64,000 nt of DNA, taken from the NCBI GenBank assembly GCA_028285415.1, contig JANQPF010000014.1, positions 166,929-230,928 on the forward strand, written 5' to 3'. Every line of letters starts with the position of its first letter. Within the stretch, counting starts at the first letter, position 1. Positions 35,306-44,050 of this stretch are shown in pieces. The notes under the pieces are model-generated. The model was not told the origin of the DNA. It was given only the letters and a program-made list of their open reading frames with translations, and made no database searches. Both the position numbers and the translations under genes were made by a program. Source of the stretch: Pseudomonadales bacterium. GTDB taxonomy: Bacteria; Pseudomonadota; Gammaproteobacteria; Pseudomonadales; Azotimanducaceae.

Positions 35306-36292
35306 CTACTGCGCCGTGTCGTCGGTTGCGTTGATCAACCCGCCGAAGTGCCCCGCAGCCCGTACTCTGTCAATGAAATCCGGGTTGTAGACAGCCTCGG
35401 GATCCGCCCGCACGAGCTCATCGAGGGCGTAGGCATCGTCGCCGACTAGTATCCGCCAGCGTCCAGCGCGAACGTCGTTCAAGATGATGGTGGCCGCGTC
35501 AGCCGCTGTCGTCGGCGCCTTGTCACGAAAATCGAGCGCACGCTGATGCATCATTTCGCGGATATGGTCGTCCGGCACGTTGTCAACGGGCATACCGGCC
35601 GCTTTGAGCCTCTCCCGAATCGCCTGCACGTCTTCCGCCGATGCGCTCAGGGCGTCCCCAGTACCCAACACCTTGCCAGTATTGAGCGCAATCGACGTAC
35701 CGATGTGACCGGGCATCACAACCGAAGCTTTGACGTGAGGTGCGTTCAGACGCAGGTCTGTCACCAGCGCTTCCGTGAACCCTTTCACGGCAAATTTTGC
35801 TGCCGAATATGCGGTGTGAGACACGTTGGGACCTACGCTTGCCCAGAACCCGTTCACGGAGCTCGTGTTGACGACGTGGCCCTCAGGCGCAGCCACCAGC
35901 ATGTCGATGAAAGCACGGCAGCCGTAATAGACGCCATACCAGCAAACGGCAAAGGTACGCTCCCAGAGATCACGATCACCGGTGACAAACTCACCACCCC
36001 CGCCGATACCCGCGTTGTTGAAAAGCAGATGAATGTGATTGGTCGCGTGCTGCTCGGCTACCTCATCCCTGAACGCCAGCATCAGCGCTTCCGAGCTCAC
36101 ATCGCAGACATGGCTCGTGAGACGCTGACCCTCAACCGGATTGGCCAGACTCGCCGTCTCCGCCATGTTCTCCGCCGAGACATCACACATAGCAACGTGC
36201 GCGCCTTCGGCGATGAGTTGACAAACCAGTTCACGGCCCATACCCGTGCCGCCGCCGGTGACAACGGCAATCTTCTCTTTGAAACTATCCAA
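35306..36292 (-). CDS. Short-chain dehydrogenase/reductase
   Basis: A 328-residue SDR. The cofactor motif is VVTGGGTGMGRELV, and the catalytic Ser, Tyr and Lys lie in NTSSVNGFWASVGPNVSHTAYSAAK. The NNAGIGGGG loop is intact. A longer C-terminal portion of 80 residues (ADAATIILNDVRAGRWRIL) resembles steroid and long-chain alcohol dehydrogenase SDRs. The start is a TTG with GGAGAG five bases upstream. Its TAG abuts the start of the thiolase-like gene, so it heads that four-gene operon and may oxidise the hydroxyacyl or ketone intermediate in the same pathway. Confidence 0.9.
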   Translation of the reverse strand: MDSFKEKIAVVTGGGTGMGRELVCQLIAEGAHVAMCDVSAENMAETASLANPVEGQRLTSHVCDVSSEALMLAFRDEVAEQHATNHIHLLFNNAGIGGGGEFVTGDRDLWERTFAVCWYGVYYGCRAFIDMLVAAPEGHVVNTSSVNGFWASVGPNVSHTAYSAAKFAVKGFTEALVTDLRLNAPHVKASVVMPGHIGTSIALNTGKVLGTGDALSASAEDVQAIRERLKAAGMPVDNVPDDHIREMMHQRALDFRDKAPTTAADAATIILNDVRAGRWRILVGDDAYALDELVRADPEAVYNPDFIDRVRAAGHFGGLINATDDTAQ

Positions 36293-36322
36293 TTACTCTC
36301 CCCTTCAAGGTCCAAACAACGT

Positions 36323-39034
36323 TCAACGCAGCCGCGGATCCTCTTTTTCCGCGTCTACCTTTATGCCGTTCATGTGCTGCTCCAGGATCTGCCCGTCGAC
36401 GTAGCGCTCCCGGTAAAGACTCGTGAGCGCAGCGTGAGCGATGTGCTCGGCGCTGACTTCGAAGTGGTCACGCAGAACCGGCCGCGATTCGCTGAGACCG
36501 TATCCGTCTGTGCCCAGCACCTCATAGCTGCCGGGGATCCACGAGGCGATGCCTGCGGCAAGATCTTTCATGTAGTCGGTCGCCGCCACAAAGACCCCGG
36601 TTTGCCCGGTCAGGAGCTCCGCGACATAGGGCTGGCGCGGTGGATCCAACGGGTGCAGTCGGTTGTGCCGGCTCACGGACTGCGCGTCGCGTGCAAGCTC
36701 GGTAAAGCTGGTGACGCTCCAGATTGTCACGCTCAAGCCCCGCTCGTGCAGCATATCCGCCGCCGCAAGCGCCTGCTGCATGATGCTGCCGCTGGCGAGC
36801 AGATGAACGTCAGGCGCATCTGCACCTGCCGGACGATGCTCGAACCGGTAGCCGCCCCGCAGCACACCATTCATCATCTCGTCGCTTATTGTATCCAGCG
36901 CTTCGGCTCGTTCCGCCAGATCCGGCATGACGTAGTTTTCGTTGTACAAAGTGATGTAGTAGAAGAGATCTTCCTGCTCTTCATACATCAGCCGCATGCC
37001 TTCCCGCACGATGATCGCAAGCTCGTAGCCGAAGGCAGGGTCGTAGCTGCGCAGATTGGGCACCGTGCTCGCAAGAATGTGAGAGTGACCGTCCTCGTGC
37101 TGCAAACCTTCACCGTTGAGCGTAGTGCGCCCCGCAGTACCACCGAGCAGGAAACCGCGGCACATCATGTCGCCGCAGCTCCAGATCATGTCACCCACAC
37201 GCTGGAAACCGAACATCGAGTAAAAAATGTAGAACGGGATCATCGGTAAGCCATGAACCGCATAGGCGCTGCCCGCAGCCATAAACGACGCCATTGCCCC
37301 CGTCTCGCAGATGCCCTCCTGCAGAATCTGACCGTCTGCCGCTTCGCGATACGGCAGCAGCGTATCGGCATCCACCGGCCGATACTTCTGGCCCTCCGGC
37401 GCATAAATACCCGCAACCTTGAAGAGCCCATCCATGCCGAAGGTACGCGCCTCATCGGGGACGATCGGCACGACATATTTACCCACGTCGGGCATGCGCA
37501 GGAGCGCTGTAAGCAGCCGCACCATGACCATGGTAGTGGACAGCTCGCGGTTACCGCTGCCTTTCAGAAATTCAGCGAGGCTGTCGAGCTGTGGCGCAGG
37601 CAGCGAGGGACAGATCTGTCGACGTCGCGGTACCGGGCCCGAGAGCGCTGCTCTGCGCTCCTTGAGATATTTCATCTCCGGCGCATCATCATCGGGTTTG
37701 TAGAATTCGGCGCCACGCGCGGCGGCCTCGCTGATGGGGATGCCGAGTTCATGCGCAATCCTGACGCGTTCCTCGTCGTTCATGTTCTTGTATTGATGCG
37801 CCGTGTTTTTCCCCTGCGCCCCCATGCCGTCGCCTTTGACGGTCTTCACCAGGATCACGGTCGGCTTGCCTTCCGCTTTGAGCGCCAGATCAAACGCCGC
37901 GTAAACTTTCTTGGGGTCCTGGCCGCCACGTTTGATCGCGCGCAGCTCCTCATCCGTGAGGGACGCCATCATCTGTTCGAGTTCCGGGTTACCTTCGACC
38001 CAGTGTTCGCGCTGCACGTCGCCCGGCAACACGGAATACATCTGGTAGTCACCGTCGAGACATTCATCCATGCGCTTACGCAGAACGCCGTGCTTGTCCC
38101 GCGCCAGCAGACCGTCCCAGCCACTCCCCCAGACGACCTTGATCACGTTCCAATCGGCGCCGCGAAACACGCGCTCCAGCTCCTGAATGATCTTGCCGTT
38201 GCCGCGTACCGGACCGTCCAGACGCTGCAAGTTGCAGTTGACGACCAGAATCAGGTTGTCGAGTTTTTCCCGCGCCGCGATGTTGATGGTGCCGAGCACT
38301 TCGGGCTCGTCCGCTTCGCCGTCACCGATGAAACACCAGATCTTCCGCTGGCTTTTCGGCTTGAGGCCACGATTCTCGAGATACTTCGCAAAACGCGCTT
38401 CGTAGATGGCTGCAGGCGTTGACAAGCCCATGGACGCGTTGGGCATTTCCCAGAATTCCGGCATGCTGCGGGGGTGTGGATAGGAGGACAGACCGCCACC
38501 ACGGCCGAGCTCGCGGCGATAGTTTTTCAGCGTCTCCAGATCCAGCCGTCCTTCGAGCCACGCCCGCGCGTAAACGCCGGGCGCCGCGTGCGGTTGCGGC
38601 AGGAGCATATCGGGGTCGTTACCGTCATCAAATCCCTGAAAAAAGTGGTTGAAACCGACTTCGAGCATCGTCGCGCAGGAAGCGTACGTGGCAATGTGCC
38701 CGCCTACGCCCGTACCGTCGTCCTGCCCCCGCAGGACCATGGCCATGGCGTTCCAGCGGATGATGTTCTCGATGCGCTGCTCGAGCTCCAGATTGCCGGG
38801 GTATGCGGGCTGCGCCTCCGGCGGAATGGTGTTGACGTAAGGCGTGTTGAGTGTCGCCTCGTTGAGCGGCACGTTGAGACCCAGCGCGTGATCCTGAACG
38901 CTGCGCAGGATTTCACGTACGCCCGCCTCACCGTACTCGTCGAAGATGGCCTCAATCGCGTCCGCCCATTCGGCCTTGTCTTCGGCCAGGAGACGACTGA
39001 GATGCTCTGCCTGTGGTGTGGTACTGCCGGTCAT
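36323..39034 (-). CDS. aceE: Pyruvate dehydrogenase E1 component, homodimeric type
   Basis: E1 decarboxylates pyruvate and acetylates the E2 lipoyl group. The 903-residue protein is close to the E. coli AceE length. The ThDP-binding segment CFIGDGEADEPEVLG, then NLILVVNCNLQRLDGPVRGN, and the active-site phrase NTAHQYKNMN are present. The C-terminal transketolase-like part has LNGEGLQHEDGHSHILAST. No aceF or lpdA follows; the next downstream gene on the strand is the SDR, 30 bases away. So E2 must be encoded elsewhere, or this copy serves another purpose. It is preceded by a HIT gene at 15 bases. Confidence 0.96.
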   Translation of the reverse strand: MTGSTTPQAEHLSRLLAEDKAEWADAIEAIFDEYGEAGVREILRSVQDHALGLNVPLNEATLNTPYVNTIPPEAQPAYPGNLELEQRIENIIRWNAMAMVLRGQDDGTGVGGHIATYASCATMLEVGFNHFFQGFDDGNDPDMLLPQPHAAPGVYARAWLEGRLDLETLKNYRRELGRGGGLSSYPHPRSMPEFWEMPNASMGLSTPAAIYEARFAKYLENRGLKPKSQRKIWCFIGDGEADEPEVLGTINIAAREKLDNLILVVNCNLQRLDGPVRGNGKIIQELERVFRGADWNVIKVVWGSGWDGLLARDKHGVLRKRMDECLDGDYQMYSVLPGDVQREHWVEGNPELEQMMASLTDEELRAIKRGGQDPKKVYAAFDLALKAEGKPTVILVKTVKGDGMGAQGKNTAHQYKNMNDEERVRIAHELGIPISEAAARGAEFYKPDDDAPEMKYLKERRAALSGPVPRRRQICPSLPAPQLDSLAEFLKGSGNRELSTTMVMVRLLTALLRMPDVGKYVVPIVPDEARTFGMDGLFKVAGIYAPEGQKYRPVDADTLLPYREAADGQILQEGICETGAMASFMAAGSAYAVHGLPMIPFYIFYSMFGFQRVGDMIWSCGDMMCRGFLLGGTAGRTTLNGEGLQHEDGHSHILASTVPNLRSYDPAFGYELAIIVREGMRLMYEEQEDLFYYITLYNENYVMPDLAERAEALDTISDEMMNGVLRGGYRFEHRPAGADAPDVHLLASGSIMQQALAAADMLHERGLSVTIWSVTSFTELARDAQSVSRHNRLHPLDPPRQPYVAELLTGQTGVFVAATDYMKDLAAGIASWIPGSYEVLGTDGYGLSESRPVLRDHFEVSAEHIAHAALTSLYRERYVDGQILEQHMNGIKVDAEKEDPRLR

Positions 39035-39049
39035 GCGAACAGAGACGCG

Positions 39050-39466
39050 TCAGAGGGCAGCGCGAATGCGCTCGGCAAACGCTTCGAGCTTGTCGAAATC
39101 TTCCATGTCACGGGCATGCATACGGAACTCAACCCCATCGAAGCGCGGCAAGATGTGGAAGTGCAGGTGAAACACCGTCTGCCCGGCCGCCGGCCCGTTC
39201 AATTGTGCAATCATGATCCCTGGCGCCTCGAACGCCTGCTTGACCGCTGCCGCGACGGTCTGAACCGTCCTGATGGTCGCCCCCAGCGCGTCGGGATCCA
39301 CATCATGCAGGTTTTCGGCGGGGTACTTGGGAATGACCAGCGTATGGCCATCCGCCTGCGGCATGACATCCATGAAAGCCAGGGAGTGATCGTCTTCGTA
39401 GACTTTGAATGCCGGTGCGTCTCCGCGCAGGATCTTGGCGAATATGTTGTCGGCGTCGTATGCCAT
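39050..39466 (-). CDS. HIT family protein (Hint/HinT-like)
   Basis: A 138-residue nucleotide hydrolase or transferase of the histidine triad family. The triad motif reads VFHLHFHILPRF near residue 100, the H-x-H-x-H-x-x arrangement. The N-terminal phrase NIFAKILRGDAPAFKVYED and VIPKYPAENLHDVD are typical of HinT. It probably hydrolyses nucleoside phosphoramidates or AMP adducts in the cytoplasm. It lies 15 bases upstream of aceE and 22 bases downstream of the BVMO gene, so the three might share a transcript, although no functional link is known. Confidence 0.95.
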   Translation of the reverse strand: MAYDADNIFAKILRGDAPAFKVYEDDHSLAFMDVMPQADGHTLVIPKYPAENLHDVDPDALGATIRTVQTVAAAVKQAFEAPGIMIAQLNGPAAGQTVFHLHFHILPRFDGVEFRMHARDMEDFDKLEAFAERIRAAL

Positions 39467-39488
39467 GTTCAGTCCTTAAAGCTTCGAC

Positions 39489-41114
39489 TCAGTTGCTCAA
39501 CGTGAATCCATCGTAGCCCCTGGCGACGACGTCGGCGCACTTCTCGAGATACGGCGGCACACCAAGATACGGCATGAATACGCGGGATTTTCCTTCGACG
39601 TTTGCGCCGAGATACCAGGAGTTGCACTTGGGATAAATGGAGGTGTCGGCAACTTCGTTCACGTGCGCGATCCAGTTATCCTCAGCCTCGAGGTCCGCCT
39701 CGATCGAGCTGAGCTGATGCTGTTCCATGTAGCCGATACAGTCCGCAATCCACTCGACGTGCTGCTCGATGGAAGGCAGCATGTTGGAAAGGACCGAAGG
39801 GCTGCCGGGACCCGTGACGAGAAAGAGGTTCGGAAAGCCCGCGGTTGCAAGACCAAGGTAAGCGCGCGGCCCCTGTGCCCACTTGTCGTTGAGGGTGCCT
39901 TGCGGACCGCGCACGTCGATCTTGCTGACGGCGCCCGTCATGGCGTCAAACCCGGTTGCCAGCACAATCACGTCGACCTCATGGGTGTGATCTGCCGTCT
40001 CAATGGCCGTTGCGGTAACGCGGGTGATGGGGGTTTCGTTGAGATCAACCAGCGATACGTGCGGTTCGTTGAACGTCTCGTAGTAGTCCGTATCCACGCA
40101 GAGGCGCTTGCAGCCGACGGGCGTCGACGGCGTGAGCTTTGCCGCGAGATCCGGATCGTCCACACGGCCTGCAATTTTCTCCCTGATGAATGCCTGTGCG
40201 GTGGCGTTGGCTGCATCGTCAAACGGCAGATCGGCGAATGCAGCAAGAAATGCCAGACCGCCACGCGCCCAGCGGTCTTCGTACTCCGCGGTCCGCTCGG
40301 CATCGGTCACGTCAAAAGCAGAACGCTCGCTGTCCCGGAAATCTGCGCCAAAGCCGCGCTGCCAGTTTTCTGCGCGGTACTCGGAATAGCGGGACTTGAT
40401 GTCAGCAACGTAGTCCGGGTCCAGCGGCGCGTTGTGCGCCGGCACGGAGTAGTTGGGGGTGCGTTGAAAAACCTCAACGGAGGTGGCCTGCGCTGCCATC
40501 AACGGAATGCTCTGTATCGCCGATGAGCCCGTGCCGATGACGCCCACACGCTTGCTGGTCAAATCGACGCCTTCCCGGGGCCAAGTACCCGTGTGGTAGA
40601 GCGCACCCGCAAATTTGTCGAGACCTTCGATGGACGGCATGTTGGGGACCGAAAGGCAGCCCGTTGCCATGACCACAAACCGCGCTTCGACCCGTTCCGT
40701 CGTGCCTTCGTGTGCCAGCGTGACGAGCCAGGTGCCCGGGCTTGCCTGATATTCTGCTGCCATCACCCGCGTGTTGAACTGCATGTCGGGCCAGAGATTG
40801 AATCGATCGGCAACGTGATTTGCGTACTTCAGGATTTCCGGCTGGGTGGCATAGCGCTCGCTCCATTCCCATTCCTGCTGCAGCTCGTCCGAGAACTGGT
40901 AGGAATATTCCATGCTCGGAATGTCGCAGCGCGCACCGGGATAGCGGTTCCAGAACCAGGTACCACCGACGCCATCGCCGGCCTCGTACACCCTGGCCGA
41001 CAGTCCCAGGAGGCGCAGCCGATGCAGCATGTACATACCGGCAAAGCCGGCGCCAACGACAACCGCGTCAAACTGTTCCCGCGCGGCGTCCTCGTGTTCT
41101 TCTACTTGTCCCAA
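39489..41114 (-). CDS. Baeyer-Villiger monooxygenase (cyclohexanone monooxygenase-like)
   Basis: This FAD/NADPH enzyme inserts oxygen next to a ketone. The TTG start gives 541 residues, almost equal to cyclohexanone monooxygenase. An FAD motif VVVGAGFAGMYML lies near residue 17 and an NADPH motif VGVIGTGSSAIQ near 190. Between them is the BVMO fingerprint F-x-G-x-x-x-H-x-x-x-W in FAGALYHTGTWP, which distinguishes BVMOs from flavin N-oxidases. GGGAG precedes the chosen TTG; another TTG ten codons upstream is possible. The substrate may be a cyclic or steroid ketone. It is transcribed in the direction of the HIT and aceE genes. Confidence 0.93.
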   Translation of the reverse strand: MGQVEEHEDAAREQFDAVVVGAGFAGMYMLHRLRLLGLSARVYEAGDGVGGTWFWNRYPGARCDIPSMEYSYQFSDELQQEWEWSERYATQPEILKYANHVADRFNLWPDMQFNTRVMAAEYQASPGTWLVTLAHEGTTERVEARFVVMATGCLSVPNMPSIEGLDKFAGALYHTGTWPREGVDLTSKRVGVIGTGSSAIQSIPLMAAQATSVEVFQRTPNYSVPAHNAPLDPDYVADIKSRYSEYRAENWQRGFGADFRDSERSAFDVTDAERTAEYEDRWARGGLAFLAAFADLPFDDAANATAQAFIREKIAGRVDDPDLAAKLTPSTPVGCKRLCVDTDYYETFNEPHVSLVDLNETPITRVTATAIETADHTHEVDVIVLATGFDAMTGAVSKIDVRGPQGTLNDKWAQGPRAYLGLATAGFPNLFLVTGPGSPSVLSNMLPSIEQHVEWIADCIGYMEQHQLSSIEADLEAEDNWIAHVNEVADTSIYPKCNSWYLGANVEGKSRVFMPYLGVPPYLEKCADVVARGYDGFTLSN

Positions 41115-41180
41115 TGCACAGCTCCCAATCCAGCCCGGGAGCAAGTTTGCGGGAAATCACCCGCCAAGAGAAGGTGACGG

Positions 41181-41528
41181 TTACTCCTCGACCACGAGCC
41201 AGAGGAGCGGTGCCAGAACGGCAAACGCGGCAAGCGCAACGGCCATCTGGGAGGCGGCCTGCTGGTACTGGCCAAATCCGGCGAAAGAGAGGTCGAAGGC
41301 ATCCAGCAGAGCACCCACCTCGAGCCCCTGGAAACCGCTGAAACAAACCGCAGCCCCGACGATCCAGCCAAGCACCAGAAGCCACTCGAAACGCCGCCGC
41401 ACCGGGCGAATTTCCGGCAGGTCGGCAATCCGTTGCATCACTTCGGGCACCAGCGAAGGTGCTGTCACCGGCCCCCGCAGCTTAGAGAAATTGGACTCAA
41501 GAATACTCTCTAATTCTTTGTTATCCAT
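41181..41528 (-). CDS. Putative membrane anti-sigma-like protein of an ECF operon
   Basis: A 115-residue protein with a hydrophilic N-terminus (MDNKELESILESNFSKLRG, then VMQRIADLPEIRPVRRRFE). Two hydrophobic helices follow, WLLVLGWIVGAAVCF and MAVALAAFAVLAPLLWLV. This architecture (short cytoplasmic part, then transmembrane helices) resembles small anti-sigma factors, and its gene overlaps the sigma gene by eight bases. No ZAS-type zinc motif (H-x3-C-x2-C) is present, so anti-sigma function is inferred from context. GAGGAGGAAAAAAG before the ATG is a strong ribosome binding site. Confidence 0.65.
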   Translation of the reverse strand: MDNKELESILESNFSKLRGPVTAPSLVPEVMQRIADLPEIRPVRRRFEWLLVLGWIVGAAVCFSGFQGLEVGALLDAFDLSFAGFGQYQQAASQMAVALAAFAVLAPLLWLVVEE

Positions 41529-42144
41529 GACTTTTTTCCTCCTCATCCTCCTCGAGATGTTGGCGAATCCTTGCCTTGGCGCGATGTACGAGCGACTTCA
41601 CCGAGCCGACCGCCATGCCGCGGGCGCTGGCAATTTCCGCGTACGTGAATTCGAAGCCGTAGACCAGAATCATGAGCTCCTGCTCCTCCGCGCTGCAGAG
41701 CGCCAGCAGCCGCTCGAGATCGTCGTCGATCGGCTGCTGGAAAACCGCCTCGTCGCCGTCCGGCGCATGTTTTTCCTCAACCTTGCGCCGGCGATAGCGG
41801 TGCAGAAACTGGCGATAGGCCAGCTGCTTCAACCAGCCGGCAAAGCGTTCCGGCGCTTCGAGCGTATCGAGACGCGTCCAGGCGGTAATGAACGCCTCCT
41901 GGGCAAGATCGTCAGCTTCCGCAGGATTGCGGCAGAGTCGCAGCAGCATGCCGCGCACAAACCCTTCGTAGCGTGTGACGAGCAGCGCAAATGCCTCGTG
42001 GCGCGCGGCCAGGACACCCTCTCTCGCGATCCGTACGAGCTCGGCGTCAGCCGGTCCCGCAGCTGCGTTCACTTCCGCGCCTGCCGCCACGACAAGAGGT
42101 TTCGCCGCTACGCCCTGGCTTTGTCGTCGCGATTGAAGAACCAT
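41521..42144 (-). CDS. RNA polymerase sigma factor, ECF type
   Basis: A 207-residue group 4 sigma factor. Region 2 reads FALLVTRYEGFVRGMLLRL and DDLAQEAFITAWTRLDTLE, ending at WLKQLAYRQFLHRYRRRK. Region 4 reads LMILVYGFEFTYAEIASARGMAVGSVKSLVHRAKARI, a helix-turn-helix for the -35 element. A variable N-terminal tail of about 35 Ala-rich residues precedes region 2. The start overlaps the DUF6249 gene by 37 bases and its stop overlaps the putative anti-sigma gene, so the trio is translated as one operon. The signal and regulon are unknown. Confidence 0.93.
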   Translation of the reverse strand: MVLQSRRQSQGVAAKPLVVAAGAEVNAAAGPADAELVRIAREGVLAARHEAFALLVTRYEGFVRGMLLRLCRNPAEADDLAQEAFITAWTRLDTLEAPERFAGWLKQLAYRQFLHRYRRRKVEEKHAPDGDEAVFQQPIDDDLERLLALCSAEEQELMILVYGFEFTYAEIASARGMAVGSVKSLVHRAKARIRQHLEEDEEEKSHG

Positions 42145-42479
42145 AGTCCCAGATAGGCGACGCCAATGCAGAACGGAAAGGCGGAGATGGCCAGAAGCGG
42201 TGCTTCCGCGTCTTCCTCGCCGATCGCGAACGAGAACAAAACGAACGCAAGGCCCAGGGCCACCGCGATGACCCCTTTGCGCATGTCGTTGCGTGCAGAA
42301 TCGAGCGACGCCATCAGCTCCTCGAGCACCTCTGCCGACAGGTTCTGTCCCGACTCGATGGCCGCTCTGACGGTCAGCTGCAGCTCCTGGCGGGTCCTGA
42401 AGCGGAAGAACATCACAATACCGATGATGGCAAAGATGGTCAGGAACATGCCAAGCGGCACGACAATCTCAACACCCAT
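42108..42479 (-). CDS. DUF6249-like membrane protein of the ECF operon
   Basis: A 123-residue protein with an N-terminal hydrophobic helix (VPLGMFLTIFAIIGIVMFF), a cytoplasmic helical segment beginning RTRQELQLTVRAAIESGQN, then two further helices (GVIAVALGLAFVLFSFAIG and LLAISAFPFCIGVAYLGLWFF). The phrase RAAIESGQNLSAEVLEEL matches what I recall as the DUF6249 family, usually found next to ECF sigma genes. It is the first gene of the three-gene unit and overlaps the sigma gene. A role in sensing or anchoring is an inference from this neighbourhood. Confidence 0.75.
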   Translation of the reverse strand: MGVEIVVPLGMFLTIFAIIGIVMFFRFRTRQELQLTVRAAIESGQNLSAEVLEELMASLDSARNDMRKGVIAVALGLAFVLFSFAIGEEDAEAPLLAISAFPFCIGVAYLGLWFFNRDDKARA

Positions 42480-42554
42480 GATTTCGATCCCAAAACGTTG
42501 TGTTATTACCTAGAGCCTCGAGCGCGGCATACGGTTGCACACCCCGTGAAAAAA

Positions 42555-42869
42555 TCATTGCTCCGGTAACAGGTGCGCAGCCAACGCCGGCCGCCGGCCC
42601 CATTCGGAGTCTGCGTAGTGGCTCGCGAGATAGTCCAGAATCGCGCGCTCATGGGCTTCCGGCAACAACCACAGGTTATGCTTTTCCTGCATCCAACGGA
42701 TGGTATCGAGCCAGAACTGTCGGTCGCCCCGCTGCGCAGTGACGAGCGCCAGGCTGTGGCAGCCGCTGCAATGCCCCTGCACGAGATCGCGGCCCGAACC
42801 TGCGGCCAGGTCTTCGCCGTGACTGGGCAGCGACGCGGCAATGACAGCAACCAGCACCAACCGTTTCAT
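42555..42869 (-). CDS. Small c-type cytochrome, SorB-like subunit
   Basis: A 104-residue exported monohaem cytochrome c. A signal peptide (RLVLVAVIAASLPSHG) precedes the haem-binding site Cys34-x-x-Cys37-His38 in GHCSGCHSL. A methionine in WMQEKHNLW is a possible axial ligand. ATGA overlap with the molybdenum oxidase gene upstream makes it the natural electron acceptor: in SorAB sulfite dehydrogenases the cytochrome subunit SorB is encoded next to the molybdenum subunit. The small size (about 80 mature residues) matches SorB. Confidence 0.85.
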   Translation of the reverse strand: MKRLVLVAVIAASLPSHGEDLAAGSGRDLVQGHCSGCHSLALVTAQRGDRQFWLDTIRWMQEKHNLWLLPEAHERAILDYLASHYADSEWGRRPALAAHLLPEQ

Positions 42870-44050
42870 GCGACCGCAACGGCTATCCGGTGGGCGGCGT
42901 TGTTGAGATAACCCTTTGGATTCCAGCCAGGCACCAGCATCGGCTGGCTGCGCCCCTGCGTGTCTGTCGCCCGGGCCCAGACTTCGTGGTAGCCGCGCTG
43001 AGTGAAGACAACCGGTGCCTGCCAGCGCTGCCAGGCGAGGCGGTTGACGGGTTGAGCGAGCTCCGCCTGCTGCCAGGTGGCGCCATAGTCGGTGCTGACA
43101 TGGACCGCGCTGACGTTTTGATCTCCGGCCCAGGCATGACCGCGCACAATATGCCGTGTCCCACCAGTAAGGGATACACCGGAACGGGGAAACGTGATGA
43201 GCGACTTCACCGGCATCGACTCGATGATGCACATGTGGTCGTCGGCAACCTGCGTGCCGGGTGCGACGGGTGCACACGGCACTCGATAGGAACTGCCACC
43301 CATCTTGGCGCCGTCATGAACGCGATCGCGAATCAGGAGCTCAGTCAGCCACTTACCGCTCACCGAACCCGGCCAGCCGCCGCACACGAGTCGCAGAGGC
43401 GCGCCGTGCAGATGCGGCAACGGCTCTCCGTTGAGCTCAAAGGCAATGAGCGACTCTTCCTCCAGCGCCTTGTGCAGAGGTACGCCGCGGGAGATGACGC
43501 GCTTTTCGGGATCGCCCGAAAGATGGGTATCCGCGCTCGCGTAGCCGAGATATACGGCGTCCGTTTTGACACCGCAGAACGCCAATACGTCGCGCACCCG
43601 CACCCCGGTCCAGCGTGGACAGCCCACGGCCCCCGTCGTCCACTGATTACCCGGTGCGCGCGGCCGAAACTCGGCGCGGCCGTTGCCGCCGCATTCCATC
43701 TGCAGGTGATAGCTGACATGCGGAAACCGCGACTTCAACTCCGCAAGACTGAAGGTGGTCGGCCTGACACAGCTTTCGCCGCCAACGGAAAGCCGCCAAG
43801 CAGTGGGATCCACATCGAGCGGCGGCGTGCCGTTATTACGCACAAATAGCCGCGAGATCGGGGTAGTGTCATCGTCCAGAAGATGTGCCGGCGTTTCCGC
43901 GTTGAGCGGGCGGTCGTTCAATACGACCAATCCTTCTTTGCCGGGGATGGCACCCGGCGTGGCAGTCTGACCGTTTACTCCTGCAGACAGCAGCGAGGCC
44001 GCAAACACGGCACCGCCGCTGCCCAGGAATTGGCGTCTGGAGTGCGCCAA
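42866..44050 (-). CDS. Sulfite oxidase-family molybdenum subunit, SorA-like, Tat-exported
   Basis: A 394-residue periplasmic molybdoenzyme. The N-terminus carries a twin-arginine signal (SRRQFLGSGGAVFAASLL). Molybdenum-ligand Cys120 lies in YHLQMECGGNGRAEF, and the central phrase WTGVRVRDVLAFCGV and dimerisation domain GTRHIVRGHAWAGD are typical of sulfite oxidases. It would oxidise sulfite to sulfate and pass electrons to the cytochrome encoded next. SoxC-type sulfane dehydrogenases are the main alternative, but the short cytochrome partner favours SorAB. The TTG start follows the DUF1330 stop with no gap. Confidence 0.9.
   Translation of the reverse strand: MAHSRRQFLGSGGAVFAASLLSAGVNGQTATPGAIPGKEGLVVLNDRPLNAETPAHLLDDDTTPISRLFVRNNGTPPLDVDPTAWRLSVGGESCVRPTTFSLAELKSRFPHVSYHLQMECGGNGRAEFRPRAPGNQWTTGAVGCPRWTGVRVRDVLAFCGVKTDAVYLGYASADTHLSGDPEKRVISRGVPLHKALEEESLIAFELNGEPLPHLHGAPLRLVCGGWPGSVSGKWLTELLIRDRVHDGAKMGGSSYRVPCAPVAPGTQVADDHMCIIESMPVKSLITFPRSGVSLTGGTRHIVRGHAWAGDQNVSAVHVSTDYGATWQQAELAQPVNRLAWQRWQAPVVFTQRGYHEVWARATDTQGRSQPMLVPGWNPKGYLNNAAHRIAVAVA

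Noticed and set aside
37253..38422. 389-residue open frame antisense to aceE
   Set aside because: Composition is dominated by Arg, His and Gln without conserved phrases, and the opposite strand encodes an intact AceE.
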